The notes under the pieces were generated by a model, which ran no database searches, was not told the origin of the DNA, and worked only from the letters and a program-made list of their open reading frames with translations. Positions 8,151 to 16,915 of a stretch of DNA of 64,000 nt are shown in pieces. Made by a program: the position numbers and the translations under genes. This DNA is from Subtercola lobariae (GTDB lineage Bacteria; Actinomycetota; Actinomycetes; Actinomycetales; Microbacteriaceae): assembly GCF_014640255.1 (NCBI RefSeq), contig NZ_BMGP01000001.1, positions 620,001 to 684,000 of the forward strand. Reading direction: 5' to 3'. Numbering within the stretch: the first letter of the stretch is position 1; each line of letters opens with the position of its first letter.

Positions 8151-8820
8151 CCAAGAAGATCTGCACCTGGGCGCGCGCCACGATGCTCCACTCGGGCACG
8201 TTCGGCAGCTGCTGCGCAATCATGGCGCCGAACACAATGACGTCGTCGGGGGTGACGGATGCCCGCACCGACCCATCGGCGACCCCCCGCTCGAGCAGCC
8301 GCCCTACACGTAGCGCCACGTCGCCCCGGGCCCGCACCGCCTCGGGGTTCGTGGTTTCGGGAGCTCCATGCATCGGCAGCACCAGGTCTGATCTCGTGAC
8401 GATGGTTCGCTCAAGAAAGAGTTCGATCGAACGGAGCCCCGAGGCATCCCGAGCCAGCACGTCGTCGAGCGACGAAAGAACGATGCTATAGGCCCGAAGC
8501 TGCAGCGCGTCGAGCAGCGCCTCGCGGTTCGGGTAGCGGCGGTAGAGCGTGCCGACGCCCACGTTGGCGTCGGCGGCGATGGTGGCCAGCGGAACGTTCT
8601 GGCCCTCACGAATCATCGCCGCAACGGCGGCCGTGAGCAGCCGATCGCGGTTCACGGCGGCGTCGCTGCGCAGCCGTCTGGAGGCGCGGCTCGGAGAGGC
8701 GCCCGCTGACGCCGCTGCCAGCGCCGGCAGCCTGGCGGCCTCGCGCTCGGGCGCCGGCTCGCGCGCGACCTCTGCCACCGACAGCGGCTCGGGCGCTGAC
8801 GCTGCGGGCACGGGTTCCAT
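8128..8820 (-). CDS. TetR-family transcriptional regulator
   Basis: A protein of 230 residues from ATG 8820; ATG 8859 would add 13 residues. After an unusual Pro/Ala/Glu-rich leader of about 50 residues comes a TetR DNA-binding domain (LTAAVAAMIREGQNVPLATI, ADANVGVGTLYRRYPNREAL). The rest is a helical ligand-binding domain. It is divergent from the NAD(P)-binding oxidoreductase gene at 8974, which is the natural candidate target. The stop codon lies inside a tandem repeat array. Confidence 0.82.
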   Translation of the reverse strand: MEPVPAASAPEPLSVAEVAREPAPEREAARLPALAAASAGASPSRASRRLRSDAAVNRDRLLTAAVAAMIREGQNVPLATIAADANVGVGTLYRRYPNREALLDALQLRAYSIVLSSLDDVLARDASGLRSIELFLERTIVTRSDLVLPMHGAPETTNPEAVRARGDVALRVGRLLERGVADGSVRASVTPDDVIVFGAMIAQQLPNVPEWSIVARAQVQIFLGGIAAPE

Positions 8821-8973
8821 TTGCTCAGCGTATGACAGCCCGCCGAACTTTCTCCCCATAACCGGAATAATTCGTCCGCACGCGAGTTGACTCAGATGCG
8901 GAACATCGCCTCCGCATCCACCAGCCATACCGTGCGCCTGTTTCAATGGCGAACGCTTCACGAAAGGCACCTC

Positions 8974-9585
8974 ATGAACATCTCCATCATCGGCACCGGC
9001 CACGTCGCCACTACTCTCGCGGCTTCGTGGAGCAAGGCGGGTCACGCTATCACCCTCGGCTCGCGCGACCCGCAGAGCAAGGCCGGCCAGTTCGAGTACC
9101 CGGTCGCATCCCTCGCCGACGCGGTCGCCGCGTCAGACGTCATCGTGAACGCCACCCCCGGCGGCCAGAGCGTCGAGATCTTCACCTCCATCGGCGCCGA
9201 CACTTTCGCGGGCAAAACCGTCATCGATGTGGCGAACGCAGCCTCCCCCAGCTTCGACCTCATCTACCCCGACTCGAGCCTCGGCCAGGTGCTGCAGGAT
9301 GCCCTGCCCGCCGCCAAGGTCGTCAAAACCCTCAACACCGCCGCCATGACCGTGCTCGTCGACCCCTCGTCACTGTCGGGTGAAAGTTCAGTCTTCGTCT
9401 CGGGTGATGACGACGGGGCCAAAGATACCGTGCGCGGCCTGCTTGGCGACCTCGGCTGGGCATCTGACAGCATCGTCGACCTCGGCGGCATCGCAAGCGC
9501 ACGGGGCGCCGAGTACTACTTCGTGCTCTTCTTCGCGCTCGTGCAGGCCGGTGGCCCGCAGTTCAATATCAAGGTGGTTCGCTAG
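8974..9585 (+). CDS. NAD(P)-binding oxidoreductase, F420-dependent NADP reductase-like
   Basis: A 203-residue protein from ATG 8974, chosen because AAGG lies about seven bases upstream. It opens directly with a Rossmann fold (MNISIIGTGHVATTLAASWS, the G-x-G-x-x-A motif) and continues with LGSRDPQS, where arginine favours NADPH. Further blocks (SDVIVNATPGGQSVEIF, KVVKTLNTAAMTVLVDPSSL) follow the layout of coenzyme F420-dependent NADP oxidoreductases and related dinucleotide-binding proteins. The divergent TetR gene suggests inducible expression. The true substrate is unknown. Confidence 0.82.
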   Translation: MNISIIGTGHVATTLAASWSKAGHAITLGSRDPQSKAGQFEYPVASLADAVAASDVIVNATPGGQSVEIFTSIGADTFAGKTVIDVANAASPSFDLIYPDSSLGQVLQDALPAAKVVKTLNTAAMTVLVDPSSLSGESSVFVSGDDDGAKDTVRGLLGDLGWASDSIVDLGGIASARGAEYYFVLFFALVQAGGPQFNIKVVR

Positions 9586-9696
9586 CCAGCCCGCTCGCTA
9601 TCGGCGGCCGGTGCGACCCGAGGTGGCCGCACCGGCCCGTCACGTCGGGCATGCCGCCCCCAAGCGGTCTCCGCTCCTCTGAGTCGGTGACGCCCG

Positions 9697-10260
9697 TCAG
9701 GTGAGCAAGATCGTTGCTTCACGGGCTGCTGTCAGCACCTCATCGTCTGTCGCGGCGGTGCCTTGGGCGGCGAAGAGGGCAGCACTAACGGTGTCGAACG
9801 CCATTTGTGCCCGAAGCCTGGAGGCCATCGGGGCTTCGCCTGGAAGTACGCGATTAACGACGGCGTCGAACCAGGCCCGGCGATCAGTGCCGTCTTCGGC
9901 GAGCTTCTGCATGATCGCCCGGTTGGCGTGCGCGAAGCGCATGCCCTGCACGCGTTCTATGCCGGTGGACTCCACCCACCTCAACGCGGTGCGGCGAAGA
10001 AGGTCCGGCCCGGCAGGTTGTTCCTCGACCCAGCTGAGGAGTGCGTCGATCTCATCCCGGCGACCCTCCAGGAGGGCTCGGATGATCGCCTCCTTGCTGG
10101 AGAAGTGGTAATAAAGCGAGGACTTTCTGATGCCAAGCGCTTCGGCGATGTCGCGAACGGAGGTGCCCTCGAAGCCACGTTCGGTGAACAGCTCCAACGA
10201 CACCTGAAGAATCTCCGATCTCGTTTCGCGGCCTGGCCGTCTCGTCATCTTGTCTTCCAT
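9697..10260 (-). CDS. TetR-family repressor of the adjacent monooxygenase
   Basis: A 187-residue protein; the start may be ATG 10260 or ATG 10248. The N-terminal helix-turn-helix is clear (TERGFEGTSVRDIAEALGIR, KSSLYYHFSSKEAIIRALLE). The gene is divergent from a TetX-like monooxygenase, and the 90-bp gap holds a perfect 34-bp palindrome placed over the presumed transcription start of the monooxygenase. This is the classic local-repressor arrangement, so the protein probably binds that palindrome and releases it on binding the monooxygenase substrate. Confidence 0.88.
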   Translation of the reverse strand: MEDKMTRRPGRETRSEILQVSLELFTERGFEGTSVRDIAEALGIRKSSLYYHFSSKEAIIRALLEGRRDEIDALLSWVEEQPAGPDLLRRTALRWVESTGIERVQGMRFAHANRAIMQKLAEDGTDRRAWFDAVVNRVLPGEAPMASRLRAQMAFDTVSAALFAAQGTAATDDEVLTAAREATILLT

Positions 10261-10273
10261 GTCACCATTCTAG

Positions 10274-10335
10274 TTGACTAACGGTCGGTCGGTCGGTATG
10301 GTCGAGTTTGCCGAACGATCGTTCGGCAAACTCGA
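10274..10335 (+). promoter_or_regulatory. Promoter and 34-bp palindromic operator of the TetX-like gene
   Basis: TTGACT at 10274-10279 and TATGGT at 10297-10302 (17-bp spacing) form a good promoter. A perfect palindrome with 17-nt arms (each containing TTTGCCGAACGA or its complement) occupies 10302-10335, directly over the expected transcription start. A run of four GGTC units separates the boxes. The palindrome is the obvious binding site for the divergent TetR protein. Confidence 0.85.
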
Positions 10336-10339
10336 GATA

Positions 10340-11587
10340 ATGGAGAAAATCTTGACGAATATTGCGAATCCTTCCATCGCTATCGTCGGGGCGGGCCCCG
10401 GTGGGCTCGTGGCTGCGCGCGTGCTTCAGCTCGGCGGGGTAGACGTGACCGTCTATGACGCCGATGCATCGCTCGAATCCCGAGACCAGGGCGGAACCCT
10501 TGACCTGCATGCGGATTCGGGCCAGATTGCTGTGGAGGACGCCCAGCTCGCGGAGGAGTTCGCCGCCTTGGCGCGGCCAGAGGGTCAGGCGCATCGCTTG
10601 CTCGACCCTCAGGGCGCGGTCTTGATGGAGCAAACTCCTGCCCTCGATGAGACCGCCGCGCCGGAGATAGACAGGGCACAGCTACGCCGAATGCTCGCCG
10701 AGTCGCTGATACCGAACACGATCCGCTGGGGTCGCCGACTGGCGAGTGTGAATGATGCGACCCTCACCTTCGAGGACGGCCGCGTCGAAACGGCCGACCT
10801 GGTGATCGGAGCTGACGGCGCGTGGTCCCGTGTTCGGGCGGTGCTGACAGATGCCGTTCCGATATACACCGGTGTCACCTTCGTTGAAGCACTTTTCACC
10901 AATGTCACCGAGAGTCACCCCGACATCGCGGCCCTCGTCGGTGACGGTCATATGTGGGCCAACGGCGACGGGAAGACGCTCGTGCTCCAACGAAACAGCG
11001 GCGACGTCGTTCGGGGGTACATCTCATTTCGCGTCGAGCTCGACTGGCTCGCGGAAGCCGGCCTTGGAGCCGCAGATGGTCGAGGCGGTGTACTCGACTC
11101 CAACGGCACGAGTGCTACACACACCGAACGAGTAAGGGCCGTCCTGAGAGACCGCTTCGCCGAGTTCTCACCGGAACTGCTTCGCGTGATCGACGACACC
11201 GAAGGAACCCTCCCGAGCCGGCCGATCTTCGCATTGCCGACCCCGACCACATGGGCGCACCGCCCTGGCATTACCTTGGTCGGTGACGCAGCCCACGTGA
11301 TGTCGCCGTTTGGTGGAAACGGCGTCAACCTCGCCCTCCTCGACGGTGCCGAAATCGCTCGGAGTATTGTCAACGCTGTCCGCACGGGAACTGCAATCGG
11401 CGACGTCGTGCGGGAGTATGAAGAACGCATGGTGTCGCGCGGGGCCACACTGGGCAAAGCAGCGAACGATGCTATCGCCGAGCACTACGCGATCGGCGGT
11501 CCCGACCTCGATAGCATTCCGAATTTCGATGAAGCAGCAGATCAGTGGCGCGCTAACGCAGCCGAATATCGCGCGAGTCGGAACTGA
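10340..11587 (+). CDS. FAD-dependent monooxygenase, TetX-like
   Basis: About 415 residues. Two starts are possible: ATG 10340, or TTG 10352, which has GGAG six bases upstream and so looks better served. The N-terminal FAD fold begins AIVGAGPGGLVAARVLQLGG, followed by VTVYDADASLESRDQGGTLD and LHADSGQIAVEDAQL, wording close to tetracycline-inactivating TetX and related class A flavoprotein monooxygenases. The second FAD motif is GDAAHVMSPFGGNGVNLALL. A divergent TetR with a palindromic operator suggests induction by a small aromatic or antibiotic-like substrate. Tetracycline itself is not proven. Confidence 0.87.
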   Translation: MEKILTNIANPSIAIVGAGPGGLVAARVLQLGGVDVTVYDADASLESRDQGGTLDLHADSGQIAVEDAQLAEEFAALARPEGQAHRLLDPQGAVLMEQTPALDETAAPEIDRAQLRRMLAESLIPNTIRWGRRLASVNDATLTFEDGRVETADLVIGADGAWSRVRAVLTDAVPIYTGVTFVEALFTNVTESHPDIAALVGDGHMWANGDGKTLVLQRNSGDVVRGYISFRVELDWLAEAGLGAADGRGGVLDSNGTSATHTERVRAVLRDRFAEFSPELLRVIDDTEGTLPSRPIFALPTPTTWAHRPGITLVGDAAHVMSPFGGNGVNLALLDGAEIARSIVNAVRTGTAIGDVVREYEERMVSRGATLGKAANDAIAEHYAIGGPDLDSIPNFDEAADQWRANAAEYRASRN

Positions 11588-11651
11588 ATCGACGTGAGCC
11601 TCGGCCGGTTCGGTCGCGGAGGAGCTTGTGGGCACGGAGGTGCCATCCACA

Positions 11652-12051
11652 ATGCCCACCATCAACATCACCAGCGTTTTCGTCGACGACCAGGCCAAGG
11701 CGCTCGCCTTCTACACCGACACCCCCGGATTCGTAACGAAGAACGATGTCGACCTCGGCGATTACCGCTGACTCACGGTGGTGTCGGCAGAGAATTCCGA
11801 CGGCGTAGAGCTGCTGCCCGAACCCGACGCACACCCTGCCGCCGCCACCTTCAAGGCAGCGCTCAAGACCGACAGCGTCGCCTTCACCTCGTTCGAGGTG
11901 CCTGACGTCGCCGCGAGCTACACAGACTCGCGCGCGAAAGGGTGTCACGTTCATCCAGTCGCCCACCACAATGGGCCCGGTAGCCATGGCCGTGTTCGAC
12001 GACACCTGCGGCAACCTCATCGCGTTGACAGGCGCCCCGCTCGCCAAGTGA
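11652..12051 (+). pseudogene. VOC/glyoxalase-family protein, inactivated
   Basis: The sequence begins with ATG at 11652 (MPTINITSVFVDDQAKALAF) and encodes a typical vicinal-oxygen-chelate domain. It carries two lesions. The tryptophan expected after GDYR is a TGA stop at 11769-11771, and one extra G in the GGG at about 11940 shifts the frame. After the shift the conserved end (KGVTFIQSPTTMGPVAMAVF, then DDTCGNLIALTG) is read to the TGA at 12049-12051. The intact family would be about 130 residues. Either the gene is dead or the assembly has errors here. Confidence 0.8.
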
Positions 12052-12114
12052 CCGAGCTCGGCACCCGCGTGCTCGCGACCGTGCCCGTGCCCGACCCCGC
12101 GATCGCGATCGCGC

Positions 12115-12627
12115 TTACGGCGTGACGATCATGTCGAACAGCGACGACACCCCCGTGTCGGTGTTCGTGATGGTGACCGTCGATGCGCCGGCTGCGAGCG
12201 GCTGGATGCCCGGATTGAACGTGGCCGAACCGTCGACCTTGCCGGGCACGAACTTTCCGATGGTCGGCTCGCCCACCGTTGCTGTGAATGACGTGACGGG
12301 AGTCGTTCCGGCGCTGATCACGATGACGTTATTGAGCCCCACGGTCACGACCTGACCGCTGATCTCGGTGGGGTCGATGATGATCGGGGCGATCACGCTT
12401 GTACCTCCTGCGCCTGGCGCGCCGGTGGTGATGCCGGTTCCGGTGCTGTTCGTGGTGCCGCCATTGTTCGTGGGGGTCGTGCTCGCGGCGGTCGTTGCCG
12501 GCGCCCCGCAGTCACTGCCCGTGCGCCCGGTGGCGCAGCTGTCGTTCGAGGCGCATCCGGTGAACGCCGTCACAGCGAGCATCCCGATCGCAAGCCCCAC
12601 GCTGATTTTGGCGAAACGGATGCCCAT
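12115..12627 (-). CDS. Putative secreted lipoprotein, Thr/Gly-rich
   Basis: A 170-residue protein from ATG 12627; 25 further codons upstream are open but lack signal character. The N-terminus (ISVGLAIGMLAVTAFTGCAS) is a lipoprotein signal with lipobox FTGC. A Thr/Gly/Asn-rich linker of about 40 residues follows. The C-terminal 85 residues (VVTVGLNNVIVISAGTTPVT, then ASTVTITNTDTGVSSLFDMI) look like an immunoglobulin-like beta-sandwich. No enzyme motif is visible and the function is unknown. Confidence 0.65.
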   Translation of the reverse strand: MGIRFAKISVGLAIGMLAVTAFTGCASNDSCATGRTGSDCGAPATTAASTTPTNNGGTTNSTGTGITTGAPGAGGTSVIAPIIIDPTEISGQVVTVGLNNVIVISAGTTPVTSFTATVGEPTIGKFVPGKVDGSATFNPGIQPLAAGASTVTITNTDTGVSSLFDMIVTP

Positions 12628-12722
12628 GCCTCTGCCCCTCACACAATCACCTTCGACGATGCCCACCGCTCCAATTGGCGCAGCTCCTTGAAGGTATGGC
12701 ATACTCGTTAAGTTGTCTAATC

Positions 12723-12795
12723 GGCCCCATCGTTTAGCGGCCTAGGACATCGCCCTCTCACGGCGGTAACACCGGTTCGAATCCGGTTGGGGTCA
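12723..12795 (+). tRNA. tRNA-Glu (anticodon CTC)
   Basis: A 73-nt cloverleaf. The acceptor stem pairs GGCCCCA (12723-12729) with TGGGGTC (12788-12794), with A as discriminator. The anticodon arm is CCGCC-like with loop CTCTCAC giving anticodon CTC, and the T arm contains GGTTCGAATCC. CCA is not encoded. A rho-independent terminator follows about 20 bp downstream. Confidence 0.93.
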
Positions 12796-12814
12796 CACTG
12801 TATTAGCTGACGAG

Positions 12815-12856
12815 GCCCGGTTCCCTTTCTGAGGGAAACCGGGCACTTTCATTTTT
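12815..12856 (+). terminator. Rho-independent terminator after tRNA-Glu
   Basis: GCCCGGTT-CCC pairs with GGGAAACCGGGC across a short loop (one bulge), followed by ATTTTT at 12851-12856. Confidence 0.8.
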
Positions 12857-12933
12857 CGGGCCTCTCGCACCCGACAGCCGAGGCGGATACCGAATTCGGG
12901 CCTCTCGTACCGATCCACGGTAGTTTTACTGTC

Positions 12934-13557
12934 ATGGCACACACTCGTACCCCCGTCGAAGCGCGGCGTGATGCAAGCGCCCGGCGAAACGGATTGTCCG
13001 CCCGACGCGAGGTTCTTCTCGATCAACTCGAGGAGATCTTCCTCGAGCAGGGCTTCAGCTCTCTCACCATCGACGACCTGTGCCGGCGATTGCGTTGTTC
13101 GAAGACAACGCTGTACTCGGTCGCTGACTCGCGCGAGCAGATCATCCAGGCGGCAACGCGACACTTTTTCGCAAAGACAACGGCGACCGTAGAGCGCGAA
13201 GTGGCAGACGAGCCGGATCCGGGCCGCCGCATCATCCGGTACCTCAACGGGGTCGGCACGGCGATGCAGCGAAATTCGGTGGAGTTCTACGTCGACATGG
13301 TCAGTTACGAGCCCACCGAGGCGATCTATCGCCTCAATTCCGAGGCCGCTGCAAGGCGCGTCAGGGGTTTTATCGAGGAGGGGGTCACGTCTGGGCATTT
13401 CCGTCGATCAGATGCAGCTTTAGCCGGCCAGGCGGCTGCCCTCTTGATCGAGGGAATGCAATCGGGCGAGCTTCTCCAGCAGACTGGGCTCAGCGCCGGC
13501 GAAGCCTATTACGAGCTCGGAGAACTTCTCGTCAACGGTCTTTCGGTCAGGAAGTGA
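12934..13557 (+). CDS. TetR-family transcriptional regulator of the acyl-CoA cluster (probable)
   Basis: A 207-residue protein from ATG 12934. The helix-turn-helix is FLEQGFSSLTIDDLCRRLRC followed by SKTTLYSVADSREQIIQAAT. The C-terminal half is helical with an RNSVEFYVDMVSYEPTEAIY segment as in regulators of fatty-acid or aromatic catabolism. It converges on the SDR/crotonase/ligase operon and is the only regulator in that neighbourhood, so it probably controls it; the candidate operator at 16791-16822 is not adjacent, which keeps this an inference. Confidence 0.82.
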   Translation: MAHTRTPVEARRDASARRNGLSARREVLLDQLEEIFLEQGFSSLTIDDLCRRLRCSKTTLYSVADSREQIIQAATRHFFAKTTATVEREVADEPDPGRRIIRYLNGVGTAMQRNSVEFYVDMVSYEPTEAIYRLNSEAAARRVRGFIEEGVTSGHFRRSDAALAGQAAALLIEGMQSGELLQQTGLSAGEAYYELGELLVNGLSVRK

Positions 13558-13566
13558 CGTCGCCGT

Positions 13567-14349
13567 TCATCTGAGTGACGACCCGATAGAGATGCCTCCG
13601 TCGATATCGAGAACGACCCCTGTGATGTATGAGGCTGCCTCGGAGGCCAAGAACGCCGCTCCTTCTGCGATGTTGGAAGGATCACCTGCACGTTTCATCG
13701 GCACTTTGCCGACCAGCAGGGTACGGGCTTCGGCATTCATCGATTCCAGCATGGGTGTGCTGATCAGCCCTGGCGCAATCGCATTGGCCGTGATTCCGTA
13801 GCGGGCGCCTTCGAGCGCCAACCCTCGTGTGAGCCCGACCACCCCTGCCTTCGCTGCTACGTAGTTCACTTGCCCGAAGTTGCCGCGCCACGACATCGAT
13901 GAGAACGAGATGATTCGCCCATACCGTTGGTTGCGCATGTGGGGGAAAACCGCGCGAGAGCAGAGAAACGCGCCGGTGAGGCTGACGTCGACGACTGCAG
14001 CCCAATCCTCGTCGGAGATGTTCTCGATTCGGTTATCGCGAATGATTCCTGCATTGTTGATGAGCACGTCTATCGTGCCGTGACGGTCACGAGACGCCGC
14101 GACCCAATCAGTGACGTGAGTCGAGTCCGTGACATCCATTCTGGTCGCAGTAACGTCGACGCCGTACGACTCGTGAATGTGCCGTGCCGCGTCAGTGATC
14201 GCGTCTTCGCTGAGATCCCCTATCGCCAGGCTTGCGCCTTCGAAGGCGAATCGTTCTGCCATCGCTAATCCCAGCCCTTGCGCCGCCCCGGTGATGAGCA
14301 CTGTGCGCCCGACGTAGCGCCCGGTCGTCGCTTCGCGAGTTTCAGTCAT
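13567..14349 (-). CDS. Short-chain dehydrogenase/reductase, FabG-like
   Basis: A 260-residue protein from ATG 14349, which overlaps the end of the crotonase gene by 8 nt. The NAD(P)-binding motif is VLITGAAQGLGLAMAERFAF, NNAG is in DVLINNAGIIRDNRIENISD, and the catalytic serine, tyrosine and lysine are in IISFSSMSWRGNFGQVNYVA then AKAGVVGL. It probably acts as the 3-hydroxyacyl-CoA dehydrogenase of a degradative pathway, since the genes upstream in the same operon encode a crotonase and an acyl-CoA ligase. Confidence 0.87.
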   Translation of the reverse strand: MTETREATTGRYVGRTVLITGAAQGLGLAMAERFAFEGASLAIGDLSEDAITDAARHIHESYGVDVTATRMDVTDSTHVTDWVAASRDRHGTIDVLINNAGIIRDNRIENISDEDWAAVVDVSLTGAFLCSRAVFPHMRNQRYGRIISFSSMSWRGNFGQVNYVAAKAGVVGLTRGLALEGARYGITANAIAPGLISTPMLESMNAEARTLLVGKVPMKRAGDPSNIAEGAAFLASEAASYITGVVLDIDGGISIGSSLR

Positions 14350-15136
14350 GGTCAATTTCCCTCGAATTCTGCGTGGTTCGTGTGCTGAGAAATGCGCGAA
14401 GCGCTGACGGTACATCGTGCTCGACCCAGTTGTCACCGAAGGCTTCGAGTTCACGGCGGAGGCCCTCACTCGCGCGCCGGTCTTCGAGTGAGAGAAGAAG
14501 GCGTTTCATGTTTTGTTGGGCGGCCTGGTCGTGGGCGGCAAGGCGGAGAGCCAAACGTTGTGCTCTGCTTCGCAGTTCATTGATGGGCACGACGTCTCGG
14601 ATCCATCCGATCGCGGTGAACTCTTCGGCCTGCTGCAATTCGCCACTGAGGTGCATCCAGCGTGCATTGGCCTTGCCGATCGCGCGCTCGAGCCGCACAC
14701 TCGAGCCCGCACCCGGGAGGAGCCGGTTATTCAGGTGTGCGTCACCGATGAGGGTTCCGTGCGCGGCGATGACGGCGTCGCATACCAGAGCAAGCTCCAG
14801 ACCCCCGGCGACCGCATGACCCTGGATAGCTGCGATCCAGGGCTTTGTACTGGCTTCAATTCGGGCGAAGCACTCTGAGACACGTTCGAGAAACGGCAGG
14901 ATGCCCTCGCTTTCGTCCATGGCGAGAAAATGGCGGAAGTCGCCACCCGCGCTGAAGCTCTTTCCTTCTCCGGCCACAACGATGACGGAGGTAGCCGAAT
15001 CTTGCTCGGCGTCGCGCGCGTGGCTACTGAGCAGACCGATCATGTCGTCGTTCATCGCGTTGCGATGCTCGGGGCGGTTGAGAATGAGCCATCTAACGGA
15101 GCCGTGTTGCTCGACGAGCACCGAGGGCGCTGTCAC
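14342..15136 (-). CDS. Enoyl-CoA hydratase/isomerase (crotonase) family protein
   Basis: A 264-residue protein. It has the oxyanion-hole segments GEGKSFSAGGDFRHF and IAAIQGHAVAGGLELALVCD of the crotonase fold. The glutamate that usually precedes the L-G-L loop (P-E-V) is replaced here (IGDAHLNNRLLPGAGSSVRL), so it may be an isomerase, a thioesterase-like member or use another acid. It overlaps the ligase gene by four bases (ATGA) and the SDR by eight, indicating translational coupling in one operon. Confidence 0.85.
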   Translation of the reverse strand: MTAPSVLVEQHGSVRWLILNRPEHRNAMNDDMIGLLSSHARDAEQDSATSVIVVAGEGKSFSAGGDFRHFLAMDESEGILPFLERVSECFARIEASTKPWIAAIQGHAVAGGLELALVCDAVIAAHGTLIGDAHLNNRLLPGAGSSVRLERAIGKANARWMHLSGELQQAEEFTAIGWIRDVVPINELRSRAQRLALRLAAHDQAAQQNMKRLLLSLEDRRASEGLRRELEAFGDNWVEHDVPSALRAFLSTRTTQNSREIDHD

Positions 15137-16770
15137 TCCGAAGTCTCCGCCTCAAGCTCTTCCCGCCGCTGTTGACGAAGAACTGCTCTTTGAATCTTCC
15201 CGCTCGGTGTCTTGGGCAACTCGGGCACGAAGTGGATTCGGCGAGGGTAGGCGTGAGCGGCGTAGTTCTGTTTGACGAAGACCTGAATGTCGGTGGCGAG
15301 TTGGTCGGATGGCACCTCGTCGGGACGCAGCACGATGTAGGCCTCGAGCACTTCGCCGCGTTCTTTGTCTGGTGCGGCAATGGCTGCGCTTTCAGCTATT
15401 GACGGGTGCTTGCTCAGTACAGATTCGATCTCGAACGGACCGATGCGATAACCGGCCATGATGATGACGTCGTCATCGCGAGCGGAGAATCGGAAGGCGC
15501 CTGACTCGTCTTGCGATCCCAGATCACCGAGTATGTAATATCGCCCGTCTGCCGAGAAGCGCGAGGCCGACTTTGTGGGGTCTTGGTAGTTCGTGAAGGT
15601 CATCGCAGGACTGTTGTGAGTGTCGATTGCGACCCGGCCGATCTCGCCGGCACTCAACACCTCTTCTTTTTCTTCGGCCAATATGGTGGCTGACCAACCC
15701 GGCAGAGGGTATCCCATCGAGCCAGGCACAACGGGCTTCGCGAGGTCAGGATGATGTGGGTTAGAGAAAATCATGCCGACCTCGGTTTGGCCGAAATCGT
15801 CGTAAACCAACTGGCCGAGCTCACTGAGAGCCCAGACATTCACCTCGGGCGTGAGTGGCTCTCCACAACTGGATAGCTTCGTCAGCGTGGTGGTGCCGGA
15901 GAGGTGGGGATACGCGCTGCGGATGGCACGGTACACCGTGGGAGCGGCGCTGAAGTTCGTGACCTTCGCATCGGTGATCAGCGACCATGCACGGTGCGGC
16001 TCGAAATTGCCGGTCTGTAGTACGGTGCCGGTGCCCGCGGCGAGTGGAGCGATGACTGCCGAATAGAGGCCGTACGCCCACCCGGGATCTGCGGCGCACC
16101 AATAGGTATCGTCGGCTGTGACTCCAAGGCCGTATTCGAGGTAACTCTGCCAACCCGCAGCGTGACGGAGGGGGTGAATGACCCCCTTGGGTTGCCCCGT
16201 CGTTCCCGAGGTGAAGATGTGCACGAATTCGCCGTCTGGTCCTTGAACGTACGAGGGCGAATCTTCATCGGGAGACGCTCCGTCGATGAGTTCGGTGTAC
16301 GAGATGTCGGTGTCGATGGTCTCGGCCGACTCTCCGACGACGACCACGCGCCAAGGGTTCGAATTCGAAACCGGTAGTTTGCCGCGCTGGGCCTGATCGG
16401 TGAAGACGAGGGCTGCATCTGCGGTGCGAAGCCGGAAATCTATTGCGGGAGTCGCGAACGCAGTGAAGAGCGGCAGGTAAACGGCACCAATACGCCATGT
16501 CGCGACCATGATCGTGATCAGCTCTGGCCCTTTACCGAGCAGCGTCGCCACCCGCGAACCTGGCTTGATGCCGAGTTGGCGCATGGCGTTGGCGAGCTCA
16601 ATGGATTGGCGTCTCAGTTCGCCGTATGTCACACGAACGATGGAGTCGCCATCGGCAATCGTGTAAGCGGTAGTTGCGGGGTCGTGCCGATCGCACAGGA
16701 TATCGGCGGCCGTGGCGCCAGAATCCCGGTAAGCGCCCGCGATTTGTTCATAGAACTCGTGGCCTTGCAT
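15133..16770 (-). CDS. AMP-dependent acyl-CoA synthetase/ligase
   Basis: A 545-residue adenylate-forming enzyme. The phosphate-binding motif is HIFTSGTTGQPKGVIHPLRH. Later signatures are YDDFGQTEVGMIFSNPHHPD (A5-type), the hinge region YYILGDLGSQDESGAFRFSA then DDVIIMAGYRIGPFEIESVL, and the catalytic lysine in PKTPSGKIQRAVLR. The overall layout matches the acetyl/medium-chain acyl-CoA synthetase group. It would activate a carboxylic acid, which the crotonase and SDR then process. The genes for thiolase and acyl-CoA dehydrogenase steps are not present nearby. Confidence 0.88.
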   Translation of the reverse strand: MQGHEFYEQIAGAYRDSGATAADILCDRHDPATTAYTIADGDSIVRVTYGELRRQSIELANAMRQLGIKPGSRVATLLGKGPELITIMVATWRIGAVYLPLFTAFATPAIDFRLRTADAALVFTDQAQRGKLPVSNSNPWRVVVVGESAETIDTDISYTELIDGASPDEDSPSYVQGPDGEFVHIFTSGTTGQPKGVIHPLRHAAGWQSYLEYGLGVTADDTYWCAADPGWAYGLYSAVIAPLAAGTGTVLQTGNFEPHRAWSLITDAKVTNFSAAPTVYRAIRSAYPHLSGTTTLTKLSSCGEPLTPEVNVWALSELGQLVYDDFGQTEVGMIFSNPHHPDLAKPVVPGSMGYPLPGWSATILAEEKEEVLSAGEIGRVAIDTHNSPAMTFTNYQDPTKSASRFSADGRYYILGDLGSQDESGAFRFSARDDDVIIMAGYRIGPFEIESVLSKHPSIAESAAIAAPDKERGEVLEAYIVLRPDEVPSDQLATDIQVFVKQNYAAHAYPRRIHFVPELPKTPSGKIQRAVLRQQRREELEAETSE

Positions 16771-16790
16771 AAATCATCCTTGATCTAGAG

Positions 16791-16822
16791 GTACGGAAGT
16801 ACGAAAGCAGATACTTGCGTAC
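16791..16822. promoter_or_regulatory. Inverted repeat in the divergent ligase/hydrolase promoter region
   Basis: GTACGGAAGTA (16791-16801) and TACTTGCGTAC (16812-16822) are inverted copies with one mismatch and a 10-nt spacer. They lie in the 145-bp gap between the divergent acyl-CoA ligase and CocE-type hydrolase genes, so a single regulator bound here could control both. Confidence 0.6.
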
Positions 16823-16915
16823 TCATCTTGATTCTCGTACTGTAGCAGAGAGGCGGTGCATTCAGTACCGTCGATAGTAAGTCCGTATCAATTTATGCAT
16901 CGTCAAGGGAGACAC

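Noticed and set aside
12723-12795. tRNA-Glu as an integration site of a mobile element
   Set aside because: No integrase gene and no duplicated tRNA 3' end were found nearby.
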